This document shows positions 14,007-15,884 of a DNA stretch of 15,884 bases, piece by piece (positions within the stretch are counted from its first letter, which is position 1; every line of letters begins with the position of its first letter). Location of the stretch: the NCBI GenBank assembly GCA_947167435.1, contig CAMVIC010000011.1:1-15884 (forward strand), in the 5' to 3' direction. The position numbers were made by a program, and so were the translations under genes. The notes under the pieces are model-generated. The model made no database searches and was not told the DNA's origin. It saw only the letters and a program-made list of their open reading frames with translations. The stretch is from an uncultured Clostridia bacterium (GTDB lineage: Bacteria > Bacillota_A > Clostridia > Oscillospirales > Oscillospiraceae).

Positions 14007-14801
14007 ATGAAAACACTTGCTTTCCTGGGCACCGGCAATATGGGCGGCGCCCTGGCCCGCGCTGCCGCCAAGAGCAGCGAGGCCCGGCTGCTGCTGGCAA
14101 ACCGCCACCCGGCCAAGGCCGCCGTGCTGGCCACCCAGCTGGGCGGGCAGCTGTCCGACAATCTGAGCGCCGCGGCGGAGGCGGACTATCTGTTCCTGGG
14201 AGTCAAGCCCCACATGCTGCCGGAGCTGCTGGGGGAGATCGCCCCGGCGCTGGCGGAGCGGAGCGGCCGCTTCGTTCTGGTCTCCATGGCCGCCGGCACC
14301 GGCATCCGCCGGGTACAGGAGCTTGCCGGGGGAGAGTACCCGGTGATCCGCATTATGCCCAACACCCCCGCCGCCATCGGCGAGGGCATGATCCTCTACA
14401 GCGCGGGCCCCGGCGTGACAGAGGAGGAACTGGAGGAGTTCCTGTCCCTGATGGCCGGGGCGGGGCGCTTTGCCGAACTGGAGGAGCGGCTTATTGACGC
14501 GGGCTCCGCCGTCTCCGGCTGCGGCCCGGCCTTTGTGGACCTGTTCGTGGAAGCTCTGGCGGACGGAGGTGTGGCCTGCGGCCTGCCCCGGGCCCAGGCG
14601 CTGGAGCTGGCGGCGCAGATGACCGTGGGTTCCGCCCGGCTGATCCTGGAGAGCGGGCAGCACCCGGGCGCGCTGAAGGATGCGGTCTGCTCCCCCGGCG
14701 GCACCACCATTCAGGGGGTGCGCGCCCTGGAGGCAAGCGGACTGCGCAGCGCGGTGATGGAGGCGGTTATTGCCGCCTATGAGAAGAACAGGGATCTGTA
14801 A
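14007..14801 (+). CDS. proC: Pyrroline-5-carboxylate reductase
   Basis: ProC reduces 1-pyrroline-5-carboxylate to proline with NAD(P)H, the last step of proline synthesis. The 264 residues fit the family. The N-terminal Rossmann motif is FLGTGNMGGAL (6-16), LGVKPHMLPELL (64-75) and IRIMPNTPAAIGEGM (114-128) follow, and the C-terminal part has GSAVSGCGPAF (166-176) and the ProC signature KDAVCSPGGTTIQGVRALE (224-242). AAAGGGGA precedes the ATG. It lies 20 nt after the aminotransferase and its stop (TAA) is 1 nt before the ATG of the next gene, so the three genes are probably one operon. Confidence 0.96.
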   Translation: MKTLAFLGTGNMGGALARAAAKSSEARLLLANRHPAKAAVLATQLGGQLSDNLSAAAEADYLFLGVKPHMLPELLGEIAPALAERSGRFVLVSMAAGTGIRRVQELAGGEYPVIRIMPNTPAAIGEGMILYSAGPGVTEEELEEFLSLMAGAGRFAELEERLIDAGSAVSGCGPAFVDLFVEALADGGVACGLPRAQALELAAQMTVGSARLILESGQHPGALKDAVCSPGGTTIQGVRALEASGLRSAVMEAVIAAYEKNRDL

Positions 14802-14802
14802 G

Positions 14803-15285
14803 ATGGCGCTCCAAATCGTGCCGGCCCTGGACCGACCGGAGGACGTGCGGCCCCTGTTCGAGGAGTACACCCGGATGCTGGTGGAGGGTGACCCGGTCTT
14901 TGCCTCTTATCTGGACCTGCAGAACTACGAAGAGGAGCTTCGGCACCTGGAATACAAGTACGGCCCGCCCCTGGGGCGGCTGTACCTGGCCCTGTGGGAC
15001 GGGGAGGTGGCCGGCTGCATCGGCCTGAAGCCCTGGGATGAGGGCCGCTGCGAGCTGAAGCGGCTGTATGTGCGCCCCGCCTTCCGTGGCCGGCACATTG
15101 CCGATGCCCTGACCTGCCGTGTTCTGGATGACGCCCGGGAAATCGGCTACAGGAGCATGCTGCTGGACACCCTGCCCTTTCTCCGGGAGGCCATCGCCCT
15201 TTATAAAAAGCACGGCTTCCGGGAGATCGACCGCTATCTGGACAGTCCCATGAGCGACGCCGTCTATCTGGAAAAAGAATTGTGA
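14803..15285 (+). CDS. GNAT-family N-acetyltransferase
   Basis: This 160-residue protein is a GCN5-related acetyltransferase, which transfers acetyl from acetyl-CoA to an amine. The acetyl-CoA loop is in ELKRLYVRPAFRGRHIADAL (84-103, R-G-R-H-I-A at 95-100), followed by the DTLPFLREAIALYKKHGFREI stretch typical of motif B. I chose the ATG at 14803, directly after the proC stop, rather than an upstream in-frame start inside proC. The only ribosome site is a weak AGGGAT in the last proC codons, so expression probably depends on translational coupling. The substrate is unknown; small-molecule or protein N-terminal acetylation are both possible. Confidence 0.85.
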   Translation: MALQIVPALDRPEDVRPLFEEYTRMLVEGDPVFASYLDLQNYEEELRHLEYKYGPPLGRLYLALWDGEVAGCIGLKPWDEGRCELKRLYVRPAFRGRHIADALTCRVLDDAREIGYRSMLLDTLPFLREAIALYKKHGFREIDRYLDSPMSDAVYLEKEL

Positions 15286-15317
15286 GAGAATAAGCAGCAG
15301 AGGACCCCATCTGCTGC

Positions 15318-15359
15318 AAAGGGGCTGTTGCAAAATTTTTATTTTTCAACAGCCCCTTT
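15318..15359. terminator. Terminator-like hairpin between converging genes
   Basis: AAAGGGGCTGTTG (15318-15330) pairs perfectly with CAACAGCCCCTTT (15347-15359) around a 16-nt loop that is rich in T (CAAAATTTTTATTTTT). Only three T residues end the right arm, while the left arm starts with AAA, so it works similarly on both strands. It separates the plus-strand operon from the minus-strand small genes, as a convergent terminator would. Confidence 0.7.
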
Positions 15360-15385
15360 GAGCTTGGTATGGTTCTTGCAGCCGT

Positions 15386-15583
15386 TCAGAGAATACGGAA
15401 GCTGCTCCGGTCCAGGCGGCCGTACTCGTCGAAGTCTCCCTGGACGGCGGTGATGCGCCCCTCGTCACGGCTGTGGCGGCGCTTGTGCAGCTGGGAGGCC
15501 ACAATAACCGCCTCTCTGCTGCCGCAGGTCTCAAGTGTTGTGACCGTGTCCCCCTTGACCAGAATGACGCCGTATTTTTTCAT
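15386..15583 (-). CDS. Small conserved-looking hypothetical protein
   Basis: The 65-residue product begins MKKYGVILVKGDTVTTLETC and is charged, with no membrane segment or recognised motif. The segment REAVIVASQLHKRRHSRDEG looks helical and the end is DEYGRLDRSSFRIL. AAAGGAG lies 9 nt upstream of the ATG, which favours a real gene. Its ATG overlaps the TGA of the upstream 54-residue frame (ATGA), suggesting coupled translation. I recall similar unnamed short proteins in clostridia but cannot assign a function. The frame ends 26 nt from the convergent hairpin at 15318-15359. Confidence 0.7.
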   Translation of the reverse strand: MKKYGVILVKGDTVTTLETCGSREAVIVASQLHKRRHSRDEGRITAVQGDFDEYGRLDRSSFRIL

Positions 15584-15744
15584 TTTTCCCGCTCCTTTCC
15601 CAGCCCTCGACCAGGGCGTCCGGCCTTTTCGGCGGCTCTGCCCGTCCGCTCTCCGCCCGCTGCCTCCGCGGGGCGGGCAACTTTCCTTTTCCCGCTGCAG
15701 TGGAGTAGATAAATCAGCAGGACAAGCGCAAGCACGATATTCAC
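15580..15744 (-). CDS. 54-residue small membrane protein overlapping the next gene
   Basis: A GTG at 15744 opens a frame of 54 residues ending in a TGA at 15582-15580 that overlaps the ATG of the 65-residue gene as ATGA. The product starts MNIVLALVLLIYLLHC, a single hydrophobic segment, followed by a basic, Gly/Arg/Lys-rich tail (CSGKRKVARPAEAAGGERTG and onward). A purine run with GGAGGGGGG precedes the GTG by about 8 nt. The cysteine after the hydrophobic part is not in a good lipobox. The overlap and ribosome site support it as a real coupled gene, but the arginine-rich tail could be a chance frame in GC-rich DNA. No further gene is clear between 15745 and the window edge. Confidence 0.5.
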   Translation of the reverse strand: MNIVLALVLLIYLLHCSGKRKVARPAEAAGGERTGRAAEKAGRPGRGLGKEREK

Positions 15745-15884
15745 AGGACCGTCCCCCCTCCTCTGTTTTCTGCCCTCAGTCTAGCAGCCGAGAGGTCCCA
15801 TAAACAGGACTCCGCGGCGGAGGGGGCAGGGAAAGCCGGGAACACGGATGATTCTAAGGCAGCACCTCATAACTCGGCGAGAGC

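Noticed and set aside
15318..15359. GGGGCTGTTGCAAAA resembling the ends of IS6-type elements
   Set aside because: The similarity is short, there is no transposase or second distant end, and the sequence is one half of a local hairpin placed between converging genes.
15781..15884. Short minus-strand frame starting with an ATG near 15869
   Set aside because: About 29 residues with no motif and no clear ribosome site; the window edge cuts the context.

Overview
The window looks like a chromosomal segment of a GC-rich, low-oxygen Firmicute of the clostridial type (an Oscillospiraceae-like gut anaerobe is my best guess). This rests on strong AGGAGG-type ribosome sites, TTGACA/TATAAT-type promoters in AT-rich gaps, a DUF6320-type acyltransferase cluster, BlaI/BlaR1, and a clostridial GNHTDHQ-type galactokinase. 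No phage, transposase, CRISPR, tRNA or rRNA gene was seen. Species was not determined.

Layout. (1) 1-200: four successive stem-loops without a convincing gene. (2) 201-2412: ulaG (ascorbate-6-phosphate lactonase, minus strand), divergent from a DeoR-family regulator. The gap holds a minus promoter with a perfect dyad in the leader, a plus-oriented terminator and the regulator's promoter. (3) 2568-5457: a three-gene operon of a HxxxDG acyltransferase, a zinc-ribbon multi-pass membrane protein and an alpha/beta hydrolase split by an in-frame amber codon; an inositol-monophosphatase-family gene follows at 5479-6267. (4) 6283-8800: a BlaI-type repressor and BlaR1-type protease whose promoter lies inside a pair of operator dyads; the BlaR1 outer part is not a penicillin-binding domain. 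(5) 8780-11459: folC, ruvX and an MscS channel. (6) 11527-12690: a galactokinase-like gene on minus, in which Ser replaces the expected catalytic Asp. (7) 12747-15359: aminotransferase, proC and a GNAT acetyltransferase, ending in a hairpin. (8) 15386-15744: two small minus-strand genes coupled by an ATGA overlap; the upstream one is a 54-residue predicted membrane peptide with a GTG start.

How they work together. ulaG and the DeoR regulator look like a regulator-enzyme pair for ascorbate use. The acyltransferase, membrane protein and hydrolase probably act together on an acyl or lipid substrate at the membrane, but the substrate is unknown. BlaI/BlaR1 looks self-regulating, with no beta-lactamase gene nearby. 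folC-ruvX and aminotransferase-proC are housekeeping-type pairs. The best candidates for something undescribed are the BlaR1 with a novel sensor and operator, the acyltransferase cluster, the galactokinase variant and the small overlapping gene pair.
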